Positions 8,681 through 18,343 of a stretch of DNA of 21,987 bases are shown here, one piece after another. Below the pieces are notes generated by a model. That model made no database searches. It saw nothing but the letters and a program-made list of their open reading frames with translations, and was not told where the DNA came from. Location: contig BFEA01000095.1 of assembly GCA_003427395.1 (NCBI GenBank), forward strand, positions 2,862,444-2,884,430, in the 5' to 3' direction. The translations under genes were made by a program, and so were the position numbers. Position 1 is the stretch's first letter. Each line of letters begins with the position of its first letter. Origin of the DNA: Chara braunii. Taxonomy: Eukaryota; Streptophyta; Charophyceae; Charales; Characeae.

Positions 8681-10990
8681 TCAGGCTGTCAATCCCCTAG
8701 TGTCCCTGTCCTGGGCTTCTTGTAGCCACTGTTCCACTGGATCCCTGCTAAAAAATCTGACCAGTCTCTGTCCCGGAAATGACCCTCTTATGCTAGTACC
8801 GTCGAGATCTTCAAGTTCAAATGTGTTCAGTCCAACGCGCTTAGCGATCCTGTAGGGCCCTTTGAATCTTTTTCCCAGCTGCCCGGACTATGTGCTTTCC
8901 AGAGCCGAGTTCCTAATTAGCACCTTTTCCCCCAGTGGCACCTGGAGTGGCTCCTTCCGAATGTTCTTAACCTGGTCCCATCTTGTTTTATCCCTCATTC
9001 GGCTATCCGTCACACGATTGACTACTTTCTCGAGCGCCTCCTCATTTCTGGCAACCTGCTGACAACGTGCGGTGATTAACTCTTCCGTGCTCAAGTGTGG
9101 GTCATCATCTAGCCTGTTCCAGGTAGAGACCAAAGCTTCTATCGGAAAATCGATCTCCCTTCCATACCAGAGATCTGCTGGAATACATCCCATTGTTCTT
9201 TTTGGAGTCATGTTCTCGGCGAAGACTGCCTGCTTGAGAAACCGTGGCCAACTTCCCAAATTATCTGCTGCCAACTTTGCGATTGTGTTCTTCAAAGTCC
9301 GGTGACCCCTTTCTACCGGTGCATTTGCCTCAGGATGGTAGGGCTCAGTGATCTTGATCGGTACACACAGTGTCTTAAGCCTGTTCAACACCTCCTGGTT
9401 AACGAATTTTGTCTCATTATCTGCTATAAACCTGCGCACGAAGGGGTGCCTTAGGTAGAAGTCCTCCACCCAGTCGGCAACTGCTTTCTCTGTCTTCTTC
9501 TTGAGGGCTACGGCTTCTACATAGCCACTAAGATTATCCCTTGCATCCAAGATGTATCTAAACCCATCCGTCGATACGGGCATAACGACAAGGTCGAGGT
9601 GAACAAGGTGTCCGGGTCCCAGTACCCCGGTGGGTCTAAGGGGCTCGTAAACCCGTACGGAGCTCCTCTCTTGACATATCAGACACGTTTCACAGTACAT
9701 TGTAACCATGCCTGTCATTCCTGGCCAGAAATACAGGGGCACAATCTTTGCAAGTGTCCCCTTTGACGACCGGTGACCCCCAACTAGCCCATCATGCATT
9801 GCCTGAATTATGTCCAGCTGCCTAGACCTCCCGCAGACGACTCGTCTAGGCATCATCCCTTCCTCTCTCTTGAACAGGTGGCTATTTCTTAGGACGTACT
9901 TTTCTACTTCCTCTCTTGCCTTGGGACTGACTTCCGTGGGTTGTTTGTTCCCGACAAACAACAAGCCGATTTCTTTGAAAACGCCCTCATACATTTGTAC
10001 GAGGAAGAATTCCTGTTCGTTCTGATCCGCACCCTGCTGCTCCCGAGTGAGGTTGACTAGGTACTGAGACTCCTTCTGCGCCCAGGTTTCGGCCAATGTC
10101 ATTACGGCATCCCTTCCCCCTTCCACAATCATTGCCATCAATTCCTCTCTGGCCCCTACTTCTGCTCCCCACGAGTGTTTTTCCTCTTTACGCCTGACCG
10201 TGGTGACTGGTCCTTCCCTGAGTTCTGCAACTACTGCAGGTGCGCCCTTTTCCAGGGTCTGAATCAGCAACTGTCCTGTTGTAATTGTCGGATCTGCCAT
10301 CTCATTATCCACGACAAGGGTCCCTCCTTCGTACTCCAGGAAGGCGTCAATTGGTTTTGCATCCTCTACTCCTTCTGGCGTGATACAAACCCTGCTCAAC
10401 CCATCTGCCCTATTTCGAGTCCCTGCAATTCGCTCGACCTTATAGTCGAATTGCCATATGAAGCCTATCCATCTGTCGACAGTTGGGTCTATGGGCTTGT
10501 AGTTCTTTAGGGCTCCGGCAACGTTGGTGGGATCGATCCTTAGGATAAATCGCCTCCCGAACAGGTATGCCTGGAAGGTCTTAAGACAATGCAGGATTGC
10601 TAAGACCTCCTTCTTGAACTGNGAATACCGTCGTTCTGCTGAATTCAGGGTCCTACTTTCAAATCTGATTGGTCTTTCTTTGCCCTCCTCGCTTCTCTGT
10701 ATCAATACTCCTCCCACTGCCAATGGTTCCCCATCTGTTTCTAAGATGAAGGGTCGTCCTACCTCATCATTGAAACAGGATGCTACTAACGTGACATGAG
10801 CGGACGACAGGATGTCTTTCAGGGTCCGGGCTGCCTCTTCCCTATCCTCTGTCCAATCCATAGTGCCACCTTCCCTAATTATCGCGCGGATGGGTTCTGC
10901 TATCTTTGCGAAACCTTTTATGAAGATCCTCCAGAACCCAACCACCCCTAGGAAGGCTCGTACTTCCGTCGTGGTACGCAAGGGTGTCGG
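8681..10990 (-). pseudogene. pol: pol, 3' part: RT end, RNase H, integrase
   Basis: Continues the RT frame after a double stop. RNase H follows the RT connection: the first Asp lies in ETDGEP (GAT 10735-10733), then FKKEVLAIL (Glu), LRIDPTN (Asp) and RNRADGLSR (Asp). N 10622 falls in this domain. A linker of roughly 200 residues leads to integrase: an H2C2 zinc finger (HD...GGH...CETCLIC, 9796-9674), then the catalytic triad Asp 9595-9593, Asp 9421-9419 and Glu 9313-9311, giving D,D(35)E. The motif after the second Asp reads DNETKF, where the family normally has Gly and Glu. TAG at 8890-8888 splits the integrase C-terminal module; beyond it the same frame continues with GKRFKGPYRIAKRVGLNTFE, a typical GPYRI end domain, to TGA 8683-8681. 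No chromodomain is evident. Besides the lead-in stops this 3' half is the best preserved part. Confidence 0.9.
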
Positions 10991-12045
10991 TCACTAAGAG
11001 ATCTTATCAGTCTTTGCTGGATCGGGTCTCCTCCCATAAGCTCCACAGTTGAATTCCAGTATGGTTACTTCCGGGATGGTCAGGATGCTCTTGGGTCCGC
11101 TTGCAGTAATGTTGTAGACTAGGCATCGCTGGAGTAAGTCCTTAATATCCTGCAAGTGGTCCCAGACGAACTTCCGCACTCCCGATTGTACTTCCGTCTC
11201 ATTTTTGTATCTTGCGTCTTTCACAGGATTATCATCTATGTAAGGTTCACACTTTTCCGGAAACATATCCCCTGCGACGACGAGCATCCTCCTCTGAGTT
11301 TTTGCTACCTCATTTGTGAAGCCCATAGGGGTCACTTGCATCTGCAGTTGTCCTACCGGGGTGTGCATTGCGGTATACAGTCTATCCCTCGCATCGAGCG
11401 GCAACTGATCATATCCTAAGTACAAGTCTACCAGGGAGTAAATGCTTCGCCCTGCATGAGATTCTGCCAATAAGTCGGCCTGTGAAAGCGAGCCTGCGTC
11501 CCTTATTGTTATCGCATTGAGCTTCTGCAGGTCCTGGATCCACCTGAGTGTCTTATTGGGCTTTCTGAACACGAACCACTTGTTCGCGTAGGGAGATGAG
11601 GTGGGTTCAGCCACGAAAGAATCTACTTTGGCTCTAAGCAGGTCGGTGACCTCCGCTGCTATCCCAAACTCGTAGGCGGACCCTTTATCATTCCAACACT
11701 CGTGCTGTACGGTGTGGATCCTGACAGGGGGAACTAGCTTTGCGTCCAATCGTCCTTTCTGATGATCGTTGAAGGCGAAAGCTAAATGAAACTCCTGACA
11801 TGCTTTTCTTATCAACTGAGCTTCTTCCGCTGTTAGAAACCCTTCCACTCCTATTTTCATGGTGTCTGCTACCTCATCTGGTATGTGATGCCCTTCCGTT
11901 GTTCGCCTCTCCCTTATTACCCGCAAGATTTCCTCCTCCTTCTGCATGGCTTCTTCCTTTGACGTTTCTACTAGGATCGAGACCGGCTTGACCTTCTTGC
12001 CTACGGGTTTATACTTTCGCACACTACCTTCGGGGATCGTTCTCC
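10991..12045 (-). pseudogene. pol: pol, reverse transcriptase domain
   Basis: Ty3/Gypsy-type RT in the same frame as RNase H-integrase. Motifs: NKWFVFRKPNKTLRWIQDLQ (fingers, 'R..D.Q.LN' type), SLVDLYLGYDQLPLD with the first catalytic Asp at 11428-11426, VTPMGFTNEVAKTQRRM (the QMPFGL-equivalent region), and PYIDDNP with the YIDD box at 11242-11231. Gly-to-Asp-like and other substitutions are seen beside the YIDD box, but the three catalytic Asp residues remain. The frame begins after the slippery site at 12052-12046 (a downstream GTG at 12022 gives the longest open frame) and ends in tandem TAG-TGA at 10996-10991, just before the RNase H lead-in LRTTTEVRAFLGVVGFWRIF, which normally follows directly. 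Confidence 0.92.
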
Positions 12046-13949
12046 TAAAAAATGAACAGTCGGGATCGACCTTGCTACCTTCAAGACGCGGGGCTGGATG
12101 CTGACTAGCTTCCCATTCAAACAGTAGCCCTTTCGAACCCCATCCTCAAATCTGGCAAGCGCTGCGAGGTCCACCCCCACTTTGTGGTACCTGATGGCCT
12201 TAACGAGTTGTAATAAATCTGGGATTTCAATCACTACCTCCGACGTTTCGTTCCGGGCTTCCTTTGTTTTGGGCAGACTGGCCCCAAGTTCGACTTCCGA
12301 CTCTTTTTCTGCCACCATAACTTCCAGGGACTCGTCCTCTGGCCTCCTCTTCTTTACGGGCAAGCCCATCTTGATCCACTCCTTTTTACTAAAAGCCTCC
12401 TCAATCATAATTTCTACCCTTTCCCTCATTCCTTCCATTCGTGCGAATGCCTCCTTCCGTGCACTTTCTTCGAATGTTGGCGACCAGGTTGCCAATTTGC
12501 CCTTCGGAGGGTCCGCTCCAGTTCCGAGGAGTCGGAGGAGTTCTCTACGACAAGTCACCGGATCCTCTATGTCTACCATGTACATGCCGTCATGCAAGTG
12601 CATGCCAATCATTTCTACATTGGCGCATCATGCCCTCCCAAGGATTATGTCATGGTCCATTTCTTCCATGACGGTCATTCGTTGGAAAGACCAGATGGAT
12701 TCCCGGACTCCTGCCCGGACCGCGCATTTGGTGACGTACCCAGTGAAGGGGATTTCTCCACCGGGTCCCCTGATACTCCCTGCTACCTCCTTGTTTATTG
12801 TGCACTCAGTGATTGTTGCGAAATCCCGTCGTATGAGGGTAATTTCGCGCCTCCATCCACTAAAACATCGGTGTGGTGAGTTCCGATCTGGATTTTAAGC
12901 TTTCCTACGGGCAGTGCGTGAAAGCAAAGTTTAGTGTCAGGCGGCGCTCTCATGACTTCACCAACTTTTCGGTCCGGCAGGTTCAGACGAATGTCAGCAA
13001 AAGCTTTTTCCAAATCTTCCAGGCCCCCGGGGATGCTTTGGAGGTTGAAGACTCCTTGCGGTGCCTCAGCCTCTTTCGTGTCCTGCTCTTGTAGTTCCAA
13101 AGCCTCCTCTACCTCTACGCGCTTACGCGTTAGCAACTGCCTAAGTCCTTTAAGCAGCCTTGGGCTGGCTTGCAGCATAGTCTGAAAAGACACCGATACC
13201 ATGGTACCCAGTAGCTTACTCAAGGTGCCATCGATTTCTGGCGAAGTCAGGATCGGAATTTGATATCTGAACTTCTTTTTTGCCGCCGTAGCCTTGTCTA
13301 CCGGTTCCTCCTCCCTTGGCTTCCCATAGACCCTCTCTTGATCCTCGGCTTCGGCCTCTTGGTGGCCCGTGCTAGTCCCTGCGAGTTCTTCCATTACTGT
13401 ATCTTGCACAAGCTTCTTTTCTGCGCCGGCCCGGCAAGTGGTGATATTTATCCTGTCGTGGTCATTGCCTTCTAGGATAAAATTGGCTTGTGGTCCCCGT
13501 CCCCTTGGCTGGTCCCAGACAATCTCGACTATCGGTTTTGCTTCTACGGCAGCTATTTCTAGGTTATTCAGGAGAATGACGGCTCGCCGCATCCCCCCTG
13601 GCGAGTTCCAATTAACATGCTCCCCCCTAGGTCCGAGGATCTCGCCTTTGAGGGACCTACTGCACCTCTGCCGCTCGATATCGTGATTGAGTCTCGGACA
13701 GACCCGTACGAAACGCCTGATCATGGTGCAATACTTGCATTGTTCGTTGGCCGGATCCCTCCTGCCAAACCCCCGGTTTGCTACAGCTGCCGGAACCACG
13801 GCCTCTTGGGGCGGGAGGGCGGGTCTGGACACTTGCGCCTGCATTACTAACAGCGCATTTTCCATTTTGTCCATCTTGCTATCAACCCCGTGCACCCGTT
13901 CGTGCAGGCTCTCTATCCCCTTCTTGACCTTATCCCTCTCTTCTTGGTC
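12001..13949 (-). pseudogene. gag C-terminus (coiled coil, CCHC-like finger) and retropepsin
   Basis: Two frames in succession. The first (13949 to stop 12797-12795) starts with a heptad-like coil (ERDKVKKGIESLHERV and VDSKMDKMENALLVMQ), then a nucleic-acid-binding knuckle CKYCTMIRRFVRVC (13739-13698) with CX2CX9C spacing; the His of the CX2CX4HX4C zinc knuckle is Arg. It ends within the protease, whose active site reads VLVDGGA (usually D-S/T-G-A). At about 12846 the frame shifts by one base and the second frame goes on with EITLIRRDF to DHDIILGRA, the ILG-type close of a retropepsin. TGA 12630-12628 follows, then a charged linker (with LLRLLGTGADPPKGKLATWS) to TAG 12003-12001. The fold would need both frames, so protease is dead unless the shift is a sequencing error. 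Confidence 0.82.
12046..12052 (-). promoter_or_regulatory. TTTTTTA heptamer in frame, candidate -1 frameshift site
   Basis: The protease frame reads CAT TTT TTA, so the heptamer T TTT TTA has the exact X XXY YYZ phasing of a -1 slippery site. A -1 step here enters the RT frame directly (AGG AGA ACG ATC ...), while the zero frame meets TAG 43 nt further on (12003-12001). I see no convincing stem or pseudoknot downstream. The simpler alternative is loss of one T from a T7 run, as the other shifts of this element also lie at short runs. Confidence 0.45.
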
Positions 13950-15259
13950 AAATCTATGACCTTTCCTTCCTTAAGTAGGGCTAGCGTCTCGGTAACCACT
14001 GTCTTTTCCGCAAGGTCTGTTACGGTGTTGAAGTCCACGTCTCTCGTGTATTGGCACTTACTAGTCTGATGGTATGTTGACAAAATCTTATCTTTATCAA
14101 ACTCGAAAAACTGCCTGAGGAAGTATTTACTCATTATACGGTCCGTTACCTCGGGAATTCGCAGAGCCACTAACGTGAATGGCCTTAGGAAATCATTGTA
14201 AGTCGCATAGTTTTTCCTCTAAACTGCGGCTAATTTGGCCTCTGTTGCCATTTTCTCTGCCTTCAGGTATTTCCTCATCATCTCATTCCTAGTTTCTTTC
14301 CAGGATCCACTGGAGGCGACGATGGCCATAATGTCCCTGCCCAAGCTTAGTGACATGTGCTGCCCCAGGTGCTCCATCTTTTCCTCTTCCGTCCATTTTA
14401 GTAGGGCTGCTAGGTTCTCATAGTCTATGAGAAACTCCGTAATGTTGGCCCCATTGAATGTGAGTTTCTTCTTTGCATCTGCGAGATACCCCTGGTTCTT
14501 GTTTAGTGTCCTGTTGAGGGTGGCGACTACCCTCTTGAGACCATCTTCGGAGGCACCCGTTTCCCCGACTGCACTGGTCCCTTTCCCTTCCTTGCTTTCC
14601 CTCTGCTTCTCCCTGGTTTTGGGCATTCCTTCTGGATCAAACCATCCTAGCACTCTTTCCCTAAGGGTCCGGAGTCCGTCACACGCCCCTGTTACTTTCG
14701 GCGTGGCGGGCAGTCTGTTAGTGCCGCTGTCGATGGCGGGCGGTGTCATAGCGTTTTTCGTCCCTTATGTCGGGGGGTCGTCCTTGTCCTTCCCCTTCTT
14801 GATAGGCGTCCCCCCGTGACTATTATCCTTTCCTTCATATCTGGCCTCGTCCAAAGTGGTCCTTTGCCCCTCTCGTGACCCTACGCCCTGGGGGTCCTCC
14901 TTATCCCCGGCTAACATCTGCTCGATGAGCCTTGCCTTAAATTCTGCAGTCCGCTTTTCTATCTCTACCAGTTTGCGACGGGTATCTAAGACTTTCGTCC
15001 TTTTACGGGTGGTTCCTGCTGAATACCGAGGGCTTGTTTTCACGTCGTTTCCCCCTTCCCTGTTTTCCTGAGGTCCCCTTTTGCTACCCCCAGCTTTCCC
15101 GGAACTTTCTCCTGTTGAAATATTTTTTCCATCTTCTCGGGTTCCTTCCGGTTTGGCTGACTCTCGATCCTTCACTAATCCCTCGTTTCGTTCCTCACCC
15201 CCATTCGTACCCTGGCTCCCCCTGCTCTGTTGATCATCGAATTCTTCTTCTGTCGCCAT
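13913..15259 (-). pseudogene. gag: gag, N-terminal and core region, interrupted
   Basis: One frame from ATG 15259 with two internal stops, TAA 14767-14765 and TAG 14221-14219, ending at 13915-13913 after the frame shift near 13950. The first 164 codons are hydrophilic and disordered-looking (MATEEEFDDQQSRGSQGT) with a coil around TRRKLVEIEKRTAEFKARLI. After the first stop comes ATG 14749 and the capsid-like core: KKKLTFNGANITEFLIDYEN, then LLKWTEEEKMEHLGQHM and SWKETRNEMMRKYLKAEKM, the pattern of retrotransposon gag helices. After the second stop follow YNDFLRPFTLVALRIPEVTD and the FLRQFFEFDKDKIL segment. All pieces are in frame, so each stop needs only one base change. Gag packages element RNA into particles. 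Confidence 0.8.
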
Positions 15260-15667
15260 TCCCTTTACCTAGCCTGCACATGAATTTTTTTTTTTTGCGA
15301 AAGATGGTTGGATGTTCATAACTGTCCTAGTCCCAGCTCCAAAAACCCACCTATTCCCATGTTTTTTGCGTCTTATATTAATTGGTCCGACTCTCCTGAC
15401 TTTTCTTTCTCAGGGCGTCCTTAAGTTTTTTCTCCCGCCGGGCCTTGCCGCCGTCGCTCGGCATTTCTTTACTGCCGCGCTTAGGCTCTTAGGGCGGTGC
15501 CTGAGCCCAGTGGCTTCCCTATCGGGTATGGCCCTTTTGGCTTATTGGCATCCAGGTGCCTCATAACTTTTGGAGCGGGTGGTCTTCCTAGTTCCTTCCT
15601 GCCGCATCATTGGGTCGGCCGGGACTCCAACCACTGCCCCTCTTTTGCTGACGGCCACCTACTTATC
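15260..15667 (-). other. spacer before gag with coding-like debris and oligo-A12
   Basis: Minus-strand fragments in shifting frames look protein-like: VAVSKRGAVVGVPADPMMRQ (same frame as the gene upstream, after two stops), ANKPKGPYPIGKPLGSGTAL, and EMPSDGGKARREKKLKDALR. Their order suggests a small lost gene or a lost extension of the upstream gene. A run of twelve A's on the minus strand (15296-15285) stands 26 bp before the gag ATG. No primer-binding site matching an initiator tRNA end is visible. Confidence 0.3.
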
Positions 15668-16498
15668 TTAGTACCCATCCTTTGTTTCCCTACGTCTTCC
15701 TGACGCGTTTTCTCGTGCTGGTCCCTTAGGCCTGCCCTGCTCATCCGGTTCCTCGAACAGGTCAGCCAAGCCAGCAAGGTAGTTTTCCCCCATCTCTATT
15801 TCCCTAATAATTATTGGCTCATATTCTTCAAACGAAAGGTGGGGCAATCCGAATATCAAGATCTCGAGTAATTCGAGTAGTTCCCAGGCCTGGTTTCCCC
15901 AGAACGGCCTATGTCTGACCGACACGTCGTAGAACATGCCCGTTGTTTGCGGCCGGAAGAGGTGGATCCCGACCAGGGTCGAGTCCACCAAATCCCTTGC
16001 CCTCTTGAGACTGCCGAATACTAGGTCTACCATGAAGTGAGGTACTCGACACCTCAGCCCGGTCATTGAGTCCTTAAACTCTCGCCAACCTCCTATCTCC
16101 ACCCGAGTCCTTAACCACACATTCCTTCTTCCTCGCACTTTTTGGCCTACCCGGTTTAGTACTCTAGTAGCCCTCTGGAAGATTGGCAACAACCCATGCC
16201 CTAGTGCCAACTCCGTCCCTAACATGTGCCACCCGAGCTCTGGCAGGTATACGGTCCCCATCACCCTAAGATCGGTGTACAGATCGTCCCCCGGTCCCCT
16301 ATCAATTCTCATATCATCCCACAAGCATTCCACCATCATGAACGCCTGACCTCTTCCCAGGGTCACGACTCTCCACTCGGTATCCAATCCTTAAATCATG
16401 TAGCTTGATGGGAGCGACACGTCCCATCCATCTCTGTTTTCCGTGGGTGGTCCCGGGTGCATGGGTCGTCGCGTCATCCGGGCGCATCTCATCGCCAT
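15668..16498 (-). pseudogene. paralogue 4 of an unknown tandem family, one stop
   Basis: Unrecognised protein, 276 codons from ATG 16498 to TAA 15670-15668. It is broken only by TAA 16393-16391, so the longest open part begins at a TTG (16387). Shared family marks: DVSLPSS near the start, QAFMMVECLW, VYLPELGWHMLGTELALGHG, RCRVPHFMVDLVFG, HRPFWGNQAWELLELLEIL, and EYEPIIIREIEMGENYLAGL followed by LFEEPDE. The C-terminus is basic rather than acidic. Clear similarity to the gene at 19156-18344 along its length (LRCRVPHFMVDLVFG against MRCVLPPFLVDAVFG). It lies 408 bp before gag and 149 bp after paralogue 3. No membrane span or known catalytic motif. Confidence 0.7.
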
Positions 16499-16647
16499 TT
16501 CCGACTTAGAAGTCCCTTGCACAGTTTTAAACAGCACGCGAGTTTACTTATTCCATTTGGTCTTCAATTTTCCACCCGAACAACTCCCCGATCCCTAGTC
16601 TGGTGCTTCTTTTCCCCTTCTATTTATTTCCCCTCTCTTCGGCCTTA

Positions 16648-17421
16648 TTACCGACCTGTTCCCTCCTCCATCTGCTCATACAATCGGTACAGATCATCTA
16701 CGTACGCCATCCCTTTGTTTATTTCCCGCCGGACGACACCCCACAAGACCTCACTACCCACGACCGGAACCCTTGGCCTGGTACTAAACACAGCACGCAG
16801 GATGCGTAGCACCTCGTACTTCTGCTCTTCGCTAAACGGTCTCATTTCTAAGAAGGTCCGGTAGTATTCTCGATGTACCGCCGCTTCTTCATATGTCAGG
16901 CTTGCGAGGTCGGCTACTGCTTGTCCAACAAGTTCCAGACCGCCCAGTTTTTCCAGCAGGAAGGGCGGCAACCTCATTCGTACATTTTCACTAGGCAATT
17001 CGAAACTCCCGACCATGGCTACCCTAAGGTCTGTCGTTACATCGTCAACCCCCGGATCTGCGAACTCAAATCCCTTTCGCCATACTAATTGCCATGCCCC
17101 TTCAAACATGCTCAACGGGTCTTCTCCAGATGCCAGCCGAACTCCGAACTCCCTCCACCCGTCTTTTGACACTTACAACCGCCCCTCTCCCCGCACGTGC
17201 CCCCATGGGTTCGGGTTTCATTCCCCATTCTCAGCCGCATGCCACTCAACTTTCGTCACCAAATAAACCATATTTTCCGCAAGCTCGATCCCGACCCAAT
17301 CCGCCATCTGGTACCATCCCTCGCCTGTTGCCGGAAGGCTAACCTCTATCCCACCCGGTACTTCCCTAGGCGGTTCAGTGCCCAAGGGGCGCTCCTCAAG
17401 GAACGTCCTTCTTCGTGTCAT
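16648..17421 (-). pseudogene. paralogue 3 of the unknown tandem family, two stops
   Basis: ATG 17421 to TAA 16650-16648, about 257 codons in one frame, cut by TGA 17220-17218 and TAA 17175-17173. The N-terminal piece holds GGIEVSLPATGEGWYQMADW, aligning with the CVVLPEEGTWTDLEP region of the intact copy. The longer piece has DGWREFGVRLASGEDPLSMF (matching GWHMLGTELALGHGLLPIF of paralogue 4), VRMRLPPFLLEKLGG, REYYRTFLEMRPF, YEVLRILRAVF, and VRREINKGMAYVDDLYRLYE. Two stops in a row (TAATAA) end it, so the lack of an acidic tail seems real. Function unknown. Confidence 0.68.
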
Positions 17422-17542
17422 CGCTCGCTCGCCTTTGGTCTCCCGGCTCGTGATCCTCGTTGAACCCTACAATGGTCAGACATCCCATTCCCTAATCTTA
17501 GCAATTTTGTCGTATTTGTCTGGCTCCACAACTTCCCTCCGC

Positions 17543-18288
17543 TTAGTCGGACCACAGTACTTCGAACAGTTTGAACACATCGTCCACATAGCAAGGTGTT
17601 GCTGCTACCTTACGACGGATTATGACCTCCCTGGTTTCTGGGGCCACCTCCTGCCGGTCATTCCTTTCGATGTCCAAAATGATGAGGACCTCCCGGGCTC
17701 TATCGCCGTGGAAGGGCCGCTATTTCAAGGATGTCCTATAAAATTCCCCTGCCAGCCATGTGCAATTCATGTGTATTTGCTCCATCCTGTCGGCTATCTC
17801 TGTTACATTATCAAAACCCCCAAACCAGTCCGCCACGAACTCAGGTACCCAGGTCTTGATTCGGGCACCGGGCGGTTTAATTCCTTCCATCCTCCCATCA
17901 CGACTCTACTGCTGACCGTATCTCATCCTTTGTTAGCAAAGCTTTCCCCCGCCTGCCGAGCCCTTGCCTCAGCGTCCCCTAAAAGCCACATCGGGTTCTG
18001 TCCCGCCGCGAGCGTCGTGCAGAACAGGTGCCAACCCTGTTCCGAGAGAACGATCGTCCCAACTGATTCCACCCTTCCTTCCGCAATCTCTTCTCATCCT
18101 TCCTCTTCCCTCAACGGATTCCAGATACGCTCTACCCAAAGGTACGATAGTTCCGGCATAATCTCATACCCCCGCTAATCATATGTGGTCCCTTTCCATT
18201 CATTGCTCGGCGGTATTGACATGTCTACTCCCCTTCTGGTTCGTCTTGGTTCCCATGTGCAGTCCCATAATTCGAGTTCCTGGGCCAT
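17543..18288 (-). pseudogene. paralogue 2 of the unknown tandem family, heavily broken, hidden
   Basis: Not visible as an open frame, but a full-length copy can be followed. From ATG 18288 (MAQELELWDCTWEPRR, then VDMSIPPSNEW) the frame runs to about 17878 through TAG 18177-18175, TGA 18096-18094 and TGA 17925-17923, with LSYLWVERIW and GTIVLSEQGWHLFCTTLAAG. It then moves one base at an A/T run (17880-17874) and continues: WVPEFVADWFGGFDN, GEFYRTSLK, TAG 17722-17720, RPFHGDRAREVLIILD, and YVDDVFKLFEVLW to TAA 17545-17543. YRT.L..RPF, EVL.IL and YVDD..(R/K)L are shared with paralogue 3. The 266-aa plus-strand open frame over this region is its shadow. Start lies 55 bp after the end of the intact copy. 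Confidence 0.62.
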
Positions 18289-18343
18289 CGTTCCCTACCT
18301 GCACATAGCCGACAACCCGTTTTCCCCAGGTAAGCCCCCCCCT

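Noticed and set aside
12182-12898. 238-aa plus-strand open frame
   Set aside because: Antisense to the protease and linker region of the element; no character of its own.
13945-13955. Programmed frameshift near 13950
   Set aside because: No X XXY YYZ heptamer in phase; a lost T in a short T run explains it better.
15260-15400. Primer-binding site before gag
   Set aside because: No stretch complementary to a plant initiator-Met tRNA end, or another obvious tRNA end, was seen.
17378-18178. 266-aa plus-strand open frame
   Set aside because: It is antisense to the broken family copy whose motifs can be read on the minus strand, and it has no domain itself.
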